A stretch of DNA of 40,698 bases, from contig JAHLKC010000220.1 of the NCBI GenBank assembly GCA_025449115.1, positions 1 to 40,698 on the forward strand, given 5' to 3'. Source of the stretch: Chytridium lagenaria (Eukaryota; Chytridiomycota; Chytridiomycetes; Chytridiales; Chytridiaceae). Made by a program: the position numbers and the translations under genes. The first letter of the stretch is position 1, and the number at the start of each line of letters is the position of its first letter. Below the pieces are notes generated by a model. It was not told the DNA's origin, did no database searches, and saw only the letters and a program-made list of their open reading frames with translations. This document shows, piece by piece, positions 1 to 9,850 of this stretch.

Positions 1-69
1 GAGTATGTGTCGAGTATTCGGGTATCGCGGCCATCCAAGAACAATGACGATGATGATGACTGGGAATGA
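1..69 (+). CDS. C-terminal end of an unidentified protein (partial)
   Basis: The first 22 codons read openly in frame 1 and end at a TGA. The tail is basic, then strongly acidic, and finishes in NNDDDDDWE. The gene body lies outside the window, so no function can be given. Acidic tails with a terminal Trp occur in several trafficking proteins, but that is only a weak hint. A T-rich stretch follows directly, as expected for a 3' untranslated region. Confidence 0.5.
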   Translation, partial: EYVSSIRVSRPSKNNDDDDDWE

Positions 70-736
70 AGAATATTCCCCTTTGCCTTTTTTTTTGATT
101 TTGTTTTTATTTTTGTTTTGGTTTTTAGTTTTGGTTTTTCCTTTATATCAGGTTATCCTTTGTCCTTGGTTGTATTTATGAGCCGTAATAATCATATATG
201 TGATTCCATATAAAAGGTGTAATTTCATGCAGTTTCAAAGCCTGAATACCCTGAGCAACCACATGAATTTAGCATCTCTCGTGATGCAGCCGCGTTACAT
301 TTCAAATATTTCTGGGATTCGTCTTAATCATATCGCGTCTCGGTATCTTTCTATGAGCCTTCTTTTTATAACATGATAGCAAAGTCTTGCAGTGAGCGAC
401 TGAAAAATACATGTAAAAGGGCATGACATGAATGTCGTCAAATTACTAAAATGATACAGACAGCTTGGAGTGGATGGAAATGGTGTCGAAAATGAATGGA
501 AGGGTAAGAAGAAATAGACTCAACAAAACTGAGATAGGTGAAGATACTAGACACCCTTTCAGGGTAAAGAATTGTTTGTAGATAGCAGCAAAACATATGA
601 CCGATATAAAAAATAAAATGTAAAGCAAAAAGATCAGGTGACAGAAGCAATACACTAAACAACTAGTCGCCAAGGATCACACCAAGACCTTTAGATAAAT
701 TTAACTTGAGGATACTGTGTTCCTGATTCAGGAACC
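70..736. other. Intergenic, T-rich 3' flank
   Basis: No convincing gene lies here. The left part (90-180) is T-rich with runs such as TTTTTTTTTGATTTTG, probably the 3' UTR or terminator of the plus-strand gene ending at 69. The right part is the 3' flank of the minus-strand nuclease gene. Two overlapping minus-strand open frames of about 75 codons at 438-673 have no recognisable motif. Confidence 0.5.
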
Positions 737-2486
737 CTATAGTTGTTTCAGTATTTGCATGGTGTGTAAACTGTACCATGTCGCGAAGCTCGAGGTCAAA
801 CTGTTGGCCATTATATCAAAAAACGTCTCCGACCTCGCCGACTTTCGACGGAATGCCTGCTTTCTTCCAAACGTTTCAAACGTTTCAAGCGTTTCGGCAT
901 TAAATATACAACGTTTCATATTATCTTTCAAAAACGATTGCTTTTGTAAAACCTTTTGGTAGCCAAGGTTTTCGATCTTCCATACTCCCCATTCGTTCAA
1001 TATCTCATTGTGACCGAAAATCTTAAAGTACTTGATCAACGGCTTGTCCGACATAATCCCCCTGCCCCGGAGAATATGCTCCGCTATCAAGCCGTACAAG
1101 TATAGCTGAAATACATATATGACTTTCAATACCATGTCCGCGAGGTTTGATTTTTTCGACTTAGTTGTTTTGACGTCCATGATGAAATATTCCTTGGTGT
1201 CCTGAAAGCATGTGGTTAGCGAATGAGTTTAAAGGAAGACTTACTGGATCAATCATCAACATGTCACTTATTCCTCTTACTACGAGGTTTTCTAAATTGT
1301 ATTGAACCCTCACAGAGGGATGACACAATTTCATTTCAACTTCGGCACCTGACTGACCGAAGGATATAATCAGCTTTTTGTGTTTGGTCTTTTTTGGAAT
1401 ACAATATATGAGTTAATAAAAAAGAGTGTCGTGAAGCTTGCCTTAGCAGAGGTTGTTTCAAATGATGCTTCAATCTGGAAATATCGTAATAAGGCCTCAG
1501 AATTTGATTGAACCTAGATTTAAAACAGTAAACCGAAAAGAATCCAGAGTCTAAAGTAATGTTACCCTAGTCTCATTATACAATTCCTTAATGTTGACGC
1601 CGTCAATTTTGAAGACATGGTTAGGAGCCCACATTCTTCTTGCACATGTTGTGACCGATAAATATCTATGAAAGAAATTATAAATAATCTCAACTGGCAA
1701 CTCCACTGACTTCAAAACCTCGCGCTGCTCATCTGAGTTTCTTTTCGGGAGAGCAGTTTGCCTGTATGATATATGTAAATAAACATGCCGCTTGAAATTT
1801 AGAAGTCTGTGATCAACTCACTCATTTTTCTCCTCTAAGACCTCTCTTTCATCAGTATGATCTATCGCTTTGGGTGAAGGAGGTGGAGACTCCGGCCGAT
1901 GAATGTTCCTGGCGTTCAGCTCATCCTCCGGGAGAGCAGTTTGCCTGTATGATGTAAATAAACATGCCGCTTGAAATTTAGAAGTCTGTGATCAACTCAC
2001 TCATTTTTCTCCTCTAAGACCTCTCTTTCATCAGTATGATCAATCGCTTTGGGTGAAGGAGGTGGAGACTCCGGCCGATGAATGTTCCTGGCGTTCAGCT
2101 CATCCTCCTGGAGAGCAGTTTGCCTGTATGATGTAAATAAACATGCCGCTTGAACTTTAGAAGTCTGTGATCAACTCACTCATTTTTCTTCTCTAAGACC
2201 TCATCTGCCTCTTTGGGTGAAGGAGGTGGAGACTCCAGCCGATGACCGGCACCTGGTCTTGAGGACACCGATGTGTCCCTGTGTGGGCTGAGAAGCGCTG
2301 GTAAAAGGGGCCGATCTTCGAAGGGAGTGTCCATGAAGGGATGATAAGGAGAATGAGAAGATATTTTTCTCCTTTCATGGTGGTGCGTGTGCTTGCTTTT
2401 TGAATGGTTCTTTGATGTGACTGATGGAACCTTTTTGTTGTTTGATGTGACTTTTTGCTTTGACCCTTTTGCAGACAATTCTGCAT
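737..2486 (-). CDS. Protein with a RecB/Cas4-like PD-(D/E)XK nuclease domain and tandem duplicated exons
   Basis: This is a multi-exon gene. The 5' exon (from about 2486 or 2334) encodes a basic Ser/His/Lys-rich segment. Two near-identical 123-base exons (2001-2123, 1822-1944) follow, then exons at 1566-1761, 1442-1513, 1245-1388 and 737-1201. The last two junctions carry the signature of the PD-(D/E)XK nuclease superfamily: GISDMLMIDPDTKEY, then IMDVKTTK, giving D-x14-D-V-K, followed 21 residues later by QLYLYG, the QxxxY motif of RecB/Cas4-type nucleases. Introns are 43-60 bases; the one at 1389-1441 has a GC donor. The frame needs a one-base correction at the GGG of 1565-1567. No in-frame ATG precedes the basic segment: the ATG at 2486 is one frame off and 2334 is in frame. 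I infer DNA cleavage or processing; the natural substrate is unknown. A Crinkler-type effector with a nuclease C-terminus is an alternative, but no Crinkler header is visible. Confidence 0.7.
1762..2179 (-). repeat. Tandem exon-intron duplication, about 179-base unit
   Basis: The unit is one 123-base exon plus a 56-60-base intron. It occurs as two full copies (exons 2001-2123 and 1822-1944) and is flanked by a third, partly deleted copy at the end of the first exon (2180 to about 2245). The three introns (2124-2179, 1945-2000, 1762-1821) are almost identical, differing by one substitution and a four-base insertion. The exon length is a multiple of three and its phase is symmetric, so copies add 41 residues each (core RPESPPPSPK) without breaking the frame. 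Near identity, introns included, indicates recent unequal exchange. Confidence 0.9.
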
Positions 2487-2646
2487 TTGTTTATTTATTT
2501 ATTGATTTGTCAATGTTCTTTTTTTTTTACTCAACGTTGATCAAGGTAAAATCATGTTGTTAAAGTACATATTTAATTAAAACTTTTTGTAGTTCTCTCT
2601 TTCTTTCCGTAAAGAATTCTGCTACTAACGGCGTACTGTTGTGATT

Positions 2647-4217
2647 TCACGCCGTAGGTGTCGAGTCATTGCGGTTTTTAAACGCCTTGTGGCTGTCTAC
2701 AAATGCTTTCAGTAGCCTTAAACTTCTTTGATCACCCATCGTAGCCATACTGAATTAGAATACCGATTAGTAACAAAGCCTATGCTCGAGAATAGTGAAG
2801 GGAACACTTACCCCATGGAGTTTGGCACGTAGCTAAACGCAATGCCGTGCTCCAGGTTCCAATACACCAACGACCCCCAACCCCACCCCACCCAATCCAC
2901 TCCATATCCGGACAACAAGGAAACCTCACTCGATATTCCCCAACCTCCGACCGTAAACGTCAACTTCCGTCGCACAACCACATCCATCTGTTCATCCAAC
3001 GCCATCAACGCACGTCTCGCCGTATCCTCCGTAAATATTACCGCATCCCCAAACCTCCCACGATTCGCCAACAATGCAGCCATCTTTGCGAGACTCTTTG
3101 CATTGGACATGCCGCTGAAACTGGGGCCTTCATTGGCCCACATTTCGCGACGGTTGTGACTTAACGGCCAGGGGGCGAGGACGCGGGGGGCGGAGGAACG
3201 GAGGTCGGTGGGTAATGGTAAGGGATTGATGACGGCGCGTACGACCGGGGATGGGGGGTTACGTTGGAGCAGGTTTGGGGTCAGGATTTTCACGAGGGAT
3301 GGGAGAGCCGGTGGAGAGATGAGGGCGAAATTCGATGCTCGAGGTCAACGGGAAGACCAATGTAAAACTCGACGCCGAGCAATGGCATGATTTCGTGTCG
3401 AAGTATCTGTTTATTGTTAGATATATGAGGTTCTTTCACAATAAGCAACAATGATCTTACTTGACCGATAGTCCTCCCTCAGGATGCACCCTCCTCACAA
3501 TCTCGTTTAAATACCATCCCCTCGTAATCCCCGCGTATCCCCTGAATGCACTTTCCCTTCAAAATTATGGGGTTGAGCAGCAAGCATCCTTGCAAGGCGA
3601 TCGAATCCCCAATTTCCTCTAATGTCGGGCCGCGAGTCAAGTAAGTGACTCCAGCACGATGCCCAAGCAGATCCTTGACAGATTACATTCCTTATTGCCT
3701 TGCGCGAAATTCAGGCCAAAGCGTTGAAATCTTATCTTCGTAGCTGAGGAGCTTCTTGTCAACAAGGTAGGCGGTAACCAGCCCTTCCTGTTTTAGCACT
3801 TTGTTAGAAATTGTAAGAAATAGCTATACATTCTTACCACAACTTTTGAGCTAGAAAACACAGTCTGGAGGGTATCCGATGAATATGGTTTTGATAATTG
3901 ATGATCAGTATACCCACCATACAAGTCAACTACTTTTTCCTCCCCAACTAAGTGGATATTAGTAAATGCATTAAGATAAGCAGAAAGAACGTAAAAGAAG
4001 TGATCATACCATACGCTGCAAACCCAGCCCCAACCTCCGTCCCCTCATCAAAGTTCCTCTTGAACGCTATCAAAACTTCCTCAAACCCCTTCGATACTGT
4101 CCCACCCACCGGCCAACTAGGACATCCTACATTTACCAAATTACACGTCATCGGCACTCTCGTCTTCCCCATCCACATCCTCACATTCGCGACCAAAAAA
4201 AACGACATCCATAGCAT
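2647..4217 (-). CDS. Beta-lactamase-family serine hydrolase, frame disrupted (possible pseudogene)
   Basis: Conceptual pieces on the minus strand match the eukaryotic beta-lactamase/EstB-like serine hydrolase family in order. The N-terminal region has SKGFEEVLIAFKRNF (about 4110), then VVDLYGGYTDHQL and FSSSKVV (about 3850), where SSSK is the SxxK active-site motif. Next come KDLLGHRAGVTYL and RGWYLNEIVRRVHPEGG (about 3500), with YLN as the YxN motif. The C-terminal half has GPSFSGMSNAKSLAKMAALL, WVGWGWGSLVYWNLEHG and YVPNSMG, ending in SLRLLKAFVDSHKA. Introns are seen at 2750-2811 (GTAAGT...TTCAG) and near 3840 and 3950-4013. The ATG at 4217 starts a hydrophobic segment. At least five one-base frame changes are needed between 3300 and 3720, more densely than in neighbouring genes. 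Sequencing error or real decay are both possible. Activity would be hydrolysis of an ester or amide, substrate unknown. Confidence 0.7.
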
Positions 4218-5181
4218 GAGTCTCGGGAACCTTTTTATATGTGGGACGGGTGGTGATACCCGCGACGCGCGGCCAGCACGTGAGGATCGGATGCTGCAAC
4301 GGGAGATGGTGGAGGTACGGGGGATGGACGGGCTGTGGAGTAACGGGAGGCGGTAGACGTGCGAGGGGAACGGGAGCGAGAGGGGGGTAAAGGGAGGAGG
4401 TCAGGGACGTATAGACGATCGTCGATGAGGGGGAGAGAGAGTTGAGGGAGGAAGCGCGATGTAGGGTGAGAGGTATGAGGTTCAAGCATTGTTTTGCGGC
4501 GGATACGGATATTTGTGGATTGTGAAGCTGACTTTGTTGCGGGAACATTTGTGCATGAGGTGTCGACTACAATGGACGGGATAGACATTGTCACTCTGCT
4601 TTCTCTGGTTGTGTTGGTGCTGTCGATGCCATCATTTTTGGATGTCTTGCTGCCCCGGCAAAGTGTATCGGCGATGTTGGATAGAGAGGTAGATGGTACA
4701 AGCATGATGTTCCGTTACTCCCGTGTGAAGAATCCTACAATGACCTGGATTGTCTTAGTCGGGATGCGTACTTATACGGCTCCCTGTATAGAAGATCAGC
4801 CGTGGAGCTAAAAAAACGAATGACTTAGTTGTTGTTGTCGTTACTTCTCTCGTGAGCTTAACGCCTTCCGCACATGAACGTCAACGTGATTGGGGTCTGG
4901 CGCGTTCCAAATATAGAATGGCAGAAGACACATATTCTTACATCATTCTTCAAGGTTTTATTTTCGCCGAAAGAAAATAAAAAAAAAACATGCAAAAGAG
5001 CACTGAGAGAAGGGGCACATCGGAAAGATCGGAAACAAGATATGAACAGATGTAGAGGTGGGTGGGAGGTGGTGAGTATTATGCGATAGCGTAAAGCATG
5101 ACTGTCAAAAAAACCTCGGGGAGCGTGACATAGAATATCAGCTGAGCGAACGGCAAATTAAGTGTCATCGAAGTCAGGTTC
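4218..5181. other. Intergenic region with G-rich plus strand
   Basis: This separates the hydrolase start from the SUMO stop. Between about 4240 and 4450 the plus strand is strongly G-rich (the minus strand is Pro/Ser-codon rich), which opens several overlapping frames of 100-156 codons with low-complexity products and no motif. One of them could be an upstream exon of the hydrolase, but no splice site decides it. Between 4860 and 5180 I see only AT-rich 3' flank of the SUMO gene. Confidence 0.4.
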
Positions 5182-5882
5182 TTAACAACCGCCGAGCTGC
5201 TGAACTGCGGTCTCGATTTGATCACCGTCCTCAAGGTCGAGCTGTAGAAAAAAAGGGTGATGACGGTGAGTATGCAAAAATCACAGGAACGCAATCAAAC
5301 AAGTTGAGCTACAAAAAAAGGAATCAGAAAGGGAACATATCGTACGTCATCAGGTGTTTGAGTACCCTGGATACGGTTACCGTCAATCAAAAACCGAATG
5401 GCCTTGGGGTCCTATACGTCCATAATTATATTCAGCCCTATAAACACAAAACTCGCATAACGTTATGAAAGAATACTAACCACACCGGTCTTGCTAACGT
5501 ACGCATTCATCAATCTTTCCATGGGAGTGGTCCTCTTGATTTTGAATGCTATTCATACCCAAAATGAGTCAGTCATGCACTGAATTATAAAGCTATATAT
5601 ATGCATAAATATCTCACCAATTTCCGTTCCATCCGAACCGAGAACTTTCAGGTTCACATGTCTGACTTCCTCGCCACCGCTCACTTGGGGCTGCCGAAGA
5701 ATGTGGAGAAAAGGACAGATGTCAGAAACTTGAATGACAATGCTTCAACAAAGCCCAGGTCCTTCAGCAATTGCCGTCAGAGGCTTAATGAATGAATAGT
5801 GCAAGCCATACATCCAGTCACGGCCTAAGGGTCACTGCAGCGCAACTCAAGTACTTGCCTTTTCCTCATCTTGAGCCGTCAT
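5182..5882 (-). CDS. SMT3: SUMO, small ubiquitin-like modifier (Smt3/Pmt3 family)
   Basis: Five exons (5859-5882, 5618-5690, 5481-5548, 5346-5411, 5182-5241) join without frame error into a 96-residue protein of normal SUMO length. The core reads EEVRHVNLKVLG, then FKIKRTTPMERLMNAYVSK, IRFLIDGNRIQGTQTPDD and LDLEDGDQIETAVQQLGGC, with the family hallmark FKIKRTTP, the DG-x-RI-x-x-x-QTP region and the C-terminal diglycine. One Cys follows GG, so a SUMO protease (Ulp type) would expose the diglycine before E1 activation. The protein is conjugated to lysines of nuclear and other targets. The start is set by ATG at 5882. Intron 1 is best read as GC-AG (AAAAG then GCAAGTACTT); a GT donor three bases further paired with an AAG acceptor would also keep frame and change only residues near 9-11. 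The other introns have GT donors and AG acceptors. Confidence 0.96.
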
Positions 5883-6005
5883 GGTTTAATGCTTGAAATA
5901 TTATAAAATTTCTTCGCATTTTTTCTTCCAATGTTGTCACCATCGGAGTCGGGGCAGTCTTAACCTAACATGAAGGCTAACTGACTTAACTTCTTCCTCG
6001 AATGA
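5883..6005. promoter_or_regulatory. Shared divergent promoter region (SUMO / small unknown gene)
   Basis: Only 123 bases separate the SUMO start codon (5882, minus) from the ATG of the rightward gene (6006). Any promoter for both must lie here or inside the transcribed ends. The segment is AT-rich next to the SUMO start (ATATTATAAAATTTC near 5899-5913). No specific factor site can be assigned from sequence alone. Confidence 0.35.
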
Positions 6006-6475
6006 ATGATGGGTATCGACGAGTTTATTGAAAAGACAGCGTTTATTATGATGATAAATTGCTTTGCATCCGCATTGGATCTTAATTCTGGATCTATTAA
6101 CACTGCTGGTCGATTCAACGACGAAAAGGGCATAAAAAACCTATTAGACGTTGCAAGGGATTAAAATGGATGCGGTGGTTCTAGTGATGAATTGCATTTT
6201 TGTTTGACGAAGAAATCATGTCATTTCAGAAGAACCTGGATTTAGGAACGATGAGGGAATTGGACATACCGGTAGAAATCTCTGATGAGTATGGAATTTG
6301 CTACTTATCAGCGCTTTTGCCTCTTTATGTGGATAGGGATGGCGTCCAAAGACCAGATCCAGCACTGATGCCAATGCAATCATGGTATATCTATCCCTTT
6401 GCGAATCCTAGGAAAGCGTCACTAGAAAGCACGTTCTTTTTCCATATAGAAAAGCAAGGGAATTATAACTGCTAA
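6006..6475 (+). CDS. Small protein of unknown function
   Basis: An ATG-ATG start at 6006 opens 52 codons (MMGIDEFIEKTAFIMM to LLDVARD). After two one-base slips next to A- and T-runs (about 6163 and 6197) the reading continues as DEEIMSFQKNLDLGTMRELD and GICYLSALLPLYVDRDG to a TAA at 6475. In all it would be roughly 155 residues. The amino-acid mix looks like a folded soluble protein and the C-terminal part has a conserved-looking RPDPALMPMQSWYIYPF segment, but I do not recognise the family. It is divergent from the SUMO gene. It could instead be two exons of a larger gene, or a relic. Confidence 0.4.
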
Positions 6476-7391
6476 AGTACGGTGCAAGGCTTCCGAACAG
6501 CCGTCTTGTACTTCTGCCATGATTATTCTCTTTTTAAAGGTTTTTACACAATAAGTAGCAAATGTTGATCGATTCTCGATGCAGCCATTCTGTCCAGTTT
6601 AAGATCCATGCTTGGATTACAATGGTGTGGGATACAGATGCATATGCCGTCAGAAAGAAAGGTTCCCCGATCAGACAGAGGAGGATGAGGAGGATGGTGA
6701 GCTCGAGGCTTGTTTGTTTTTGGTTCGATGCCTTTGCAGCCTCCGCGATTAAAGATTTCACATCGGAATGCGTATGCCAAAATTCTGTGCATCAAGAGCG
6801 CTATCTAACGTTACTGGCATCTCACCGCCAGTGACGACCGGTCGATGTCCATCTCCGTTCTCAAGAAGGCTGACATAAGACATATATATATAGGCGGAGT
6901 TGAAAAAGTAGCGTGGCAAAGATCAGTTTTGGACAAGTCCAAATTCGCTTGCTGCTGGACTCCGATTCCTTCGTCTGACATCGCTGCCTGACCTTTGCCA
7001 CCCATTTCGTCTCCGCTGGAGTCTCAATTAAGAGCACAAGGCCTCTCTTCCAGAAGATATTTACGCCGGAGTTGGACTTTTTATTGATTTCACAACCAAC
7101 TCCGACGACCTGCTCTCCTGAGGCAAAGAGAAGAAGGCTGTTTTTCTTCAACAAAATACCTCATCGGATCCTATACAACTCCTTCTTAGGACCTCAAGAC
7201 AAAGGAAACTTTTAGCAAGCGCTTCAAAACGCATCAGCATCGTTGCATTCTTGACGGAACAGACCTCATTGCTCTTTTTGATCCACCTGCAAACAAACGG
7301 ATCGTTCGATTCCTACTTAAGAGGTTCGCATTACTCAGCCATCAGTGATCGTAGCCTTACCCATCTTCTTTATACAAAGTAGTCTTTATTC
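6476..7391. other. Intergenic, with one weak minus-strand open frame
   Basis: This is upstream of the first F-box gene. On the minus strand, 6534-6761 opens a 75-codon frame with a hydrophobic stretch (LELTILLILLCLIG) and plausible codon choice, but it lacks an ATG and any recognised motif, so I do not call it. The rest (6840-7390) probably holds the 5' UTR and promoter of the F-box gene. No tRNA fold was found around the T-loop-like GTTCGATTCC at 7303-7312. Confidence 0.4.
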
Positions 7392-9850
7392 ATGATCCGC
7401 CGCCAACCGCGGAAACCTCGCATCCTCCCAGTGGAGGTGTGGGTTCGCATCTTCTCTCATCTCGACGTGACTTCTCCCCGCAACTTTACTCAAGCATGCC
7501 GATGGTTCAAGCTCATTGCCGATGACCCGCACAGCAGGTGTGCATGGTTTATCAACAAGTATGGAAAGTCCTTGGGTCTTTTGCATGCATTTAGGAATCA
7601 GCGGATGGTCCTCACACCAGAGGTAGGATGCAGTCACCTTTACCTTTTGACTTCTTTTTTCCTAATACCGTCCTAGGTTGGAAAACTCATGGTCGCCTCT
7701 GGATGTGGTGTACCGCGGTTCTTGGTGCAATGGGTGGATAAGGAGTATCATCGACCTGATCGCACGAGGAAGTCGGTTTCCGCTGCATTGTTTGTGTTCT
7801 TTGTAAACGCTGGGTTCATGCACTACGGAGCGAATGCGGACTTTAAGGAAGATGTAAGTCGGATTTTTTGCGGAGATGAGAGGAGGTCTGATACGATTTT
7901 TTAGGATGTTGCACGGTTTGAACGATGCGTGTACAGCCAGAGTACGGCTGTCCCAGATACTGTGGATACCATACGGTCATTGATTGAGTCATTCAAGTTT
8001 GTCCCGGTTAGAGGATTCGGATCTCCTATTGACGAAACGGTTTATGTGAGCTTCTCCCCTGAAATTCTTTGAGAACTTATGACTAATACTACTTTAAAAC
8101 GATAGCTCGTCTCTAAAATTGACCTCAAACTTGTCCTCGGATTTATCAAGAACGGCCTCGATCTTGCATCTGTAAACGACATGGTCATGGAACGGGTCCT
8201 TTGGCGCTCCGACGTGTCTGACACCTCGTCCAATCCTACCTTGCCGTCGGTTTCCAACTTTCCGCCATGGCCATCAAAAAGGGTCTTCAGATGGCACGTC
8301 CCAGTTCTCTTGAGGTCTTGAGAAATCGTGTGTCTGCTCCACTCCTCCAGAAACTTGCGGAGGAGACGGTATTTGACATGTTTGGGCCAAGCGTTCGGGG
8401 TTGGAATTTCACCCCTGAGGCTCTCGACTTTTTGATGGCTGCGTTTCCGATCTCTGAAGAGGTCATGGAGCATGCCATTTTTAGATTACCAGGTGCACCA
8501 GCGGATTTGCCAGACTCGTTCCCGGCTACTAGGTGTTATATGAAGGCAAATCCGTGCCCGGCTTGGAGGTGGATTTTGAGAACGTATGGTCCGTCACATA
8601 GGTTTACAATGGCTTGCTTTGATGGTATGTGGTGTATCTATCGTTTATTGTGAATCCTTTATGTATTATTCTAATTACTTTTTACGTCTGCAGACGCATT
8701 GAGTCGTGCTGCTGCTGAGCGTGACCTACACGCTCTCCACGACGTCTATATTGAGGCTGGTGTTCAGTTTCGCCCTAGACACGTCAAAATCCTCGCCTGC
8801 CGTGTCCTTCACCGTGATATGACAGCCAACGCCCTCCATCTCCTTCAAGTCATGCGTATCCAGGTCACGGCTCTGTATCGTGATGTTATTAACGGTCCCC
8901 AACCCATACCCACACTTCCCGGCTCCTACGTCAACACTCCATCAACCCCTAATACTTCCTCATACCTCGCCACCCCACCTTCATCTCCCCTCCTCACCTC
9001 TGCGGCCTCCCAACTCGACGCTACCCCCACCGGCCCCACCTACGCTGACCTTCAACTATGGCTGAAAAATCTCCGCGAAGAAATCACCGAAAATGAAGAA
9101 TGGGATCACCGCATGCGCACCACCCAACTTGAGGGTGGTCCCCGCGGTGGCGCCTACCGCATCTCCCGTGCCCCGAAGACGCTACCCAATTCCTCGAAGA
9201 AGCCAAAGAATTTGTCTCAGACCTTTCTCCACCCCCTCCGGCGCCTTTAAAATCTAAACAAGGAAACGGGCGATTTCGGGCAAGCGTGGTGGTGGGAGGG
9301 TTAAGCGGAGGAAATGGGAGATTGAGTCTTGAGAGGAACGCCATGTCAGGTGGCCCAGCATCACCTGGGATTTCTAGACCCATTGCTTCAATGGGGAGAC
9401 GTCAACGCGGTATTGTGAGAAGGAATTCAGCACCTGTTGCACCTACAACTCCAACCGCTGGAACCTCTGCTCAAAATCTTGTTGTCACCGCTTCCACCAC
9501 CACGCAAACAAATGTACCCGAAGCTGCTATCGCGCCTGCTGCTGAGGCTACTGATGCAGATGATGAGGACAGTGATACACCGGCAACGGGTAGTGATGAT
9601 GTTAATGTTGCGGAGCAGACTCAACCGATTTGCAGATGATGCTACACAACAACCTACTGGGCCGCCACCTCCTACTGGGACCATGTTTAGACGGCATTCA
9701 AGAGGAGGCTCGTTACCACCAGCTACCTCGAGACCGTTTGAGGGGATCGTTCGGCGGATATCATCTTGGTGGAGCACGACAGTTGCTGGTGGGGGTGGGT
9801 CGAGAGGACCTCATCATCCATGGGATGGGAGGACCGCGCCATTAAGCTAA
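7392..9850 (+). CDS. F-box protein
   Basis: Five exons: 7392-7622, 7677-7853, 7905-8045, 8106-8624 and 8694-9850, all with GT-AG introns of 51-69 bases (for example GATG then GTATGTGG, and CTGCAG acceptor at 8693). The N-terminus carries an F-box: ILPVEVWVRIFSHLDV followed by NFTQACRWFKLIADDPH (residues about 11-50), the Skp1-binding motif of SCF ubiquitin ligases. The middle is alpha-helical, possibly repeated (EALDFLMAAFPISEEVMEHA, RDLHALHDVYIEAGVQFRP), and may bind the substrate. The C-terminal part is Pro/Ser/Thr-rich and disordered, ending in an RRHSRGGS...SRGPHHPWDG tail. One-base slips are needed near 8275, at CCCC near 9172, and near 9630. The TAA at 9850 closes the frame. The substrate is unknown. 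Confidence 0.75.

Noticed and set aside
1762..2179. Short tandem units considered as a CRISPR-like or satellite array
   Set aside because: Units have splice sites at matching positions and conserved coding frame, so this is exon duplication, not a spacer array or satellite.
737..2486. Crinkler (CRN) effector assignment for the nuclease gene
   Set aside because: The C-terminal nuclease fold would fit, but the N-terminal region shows no Crinkler header or LFLAK-type motif and no signal peptide.
2842..3164. Two plus-strand open frames of 105 codons
   Set aside because: They are antisense to the conserved C-terminal half of the beta-lactamase-family gene.
4235..4705. Minus-strand open frame of 156 codons upstream of the hydrolase
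   Set aside because: Low-complexity Ser/Pro/Arg product from skewed composition; no motif and no splice site that joins it to the hydrolase. It could still be a 5' exon, so it is left as a possibility only.
7240..7320. tRNA-like T-loop sequence GTTCGATTCC
   Set aside because: No acceptor, D or anticodon stem could be paired around it.
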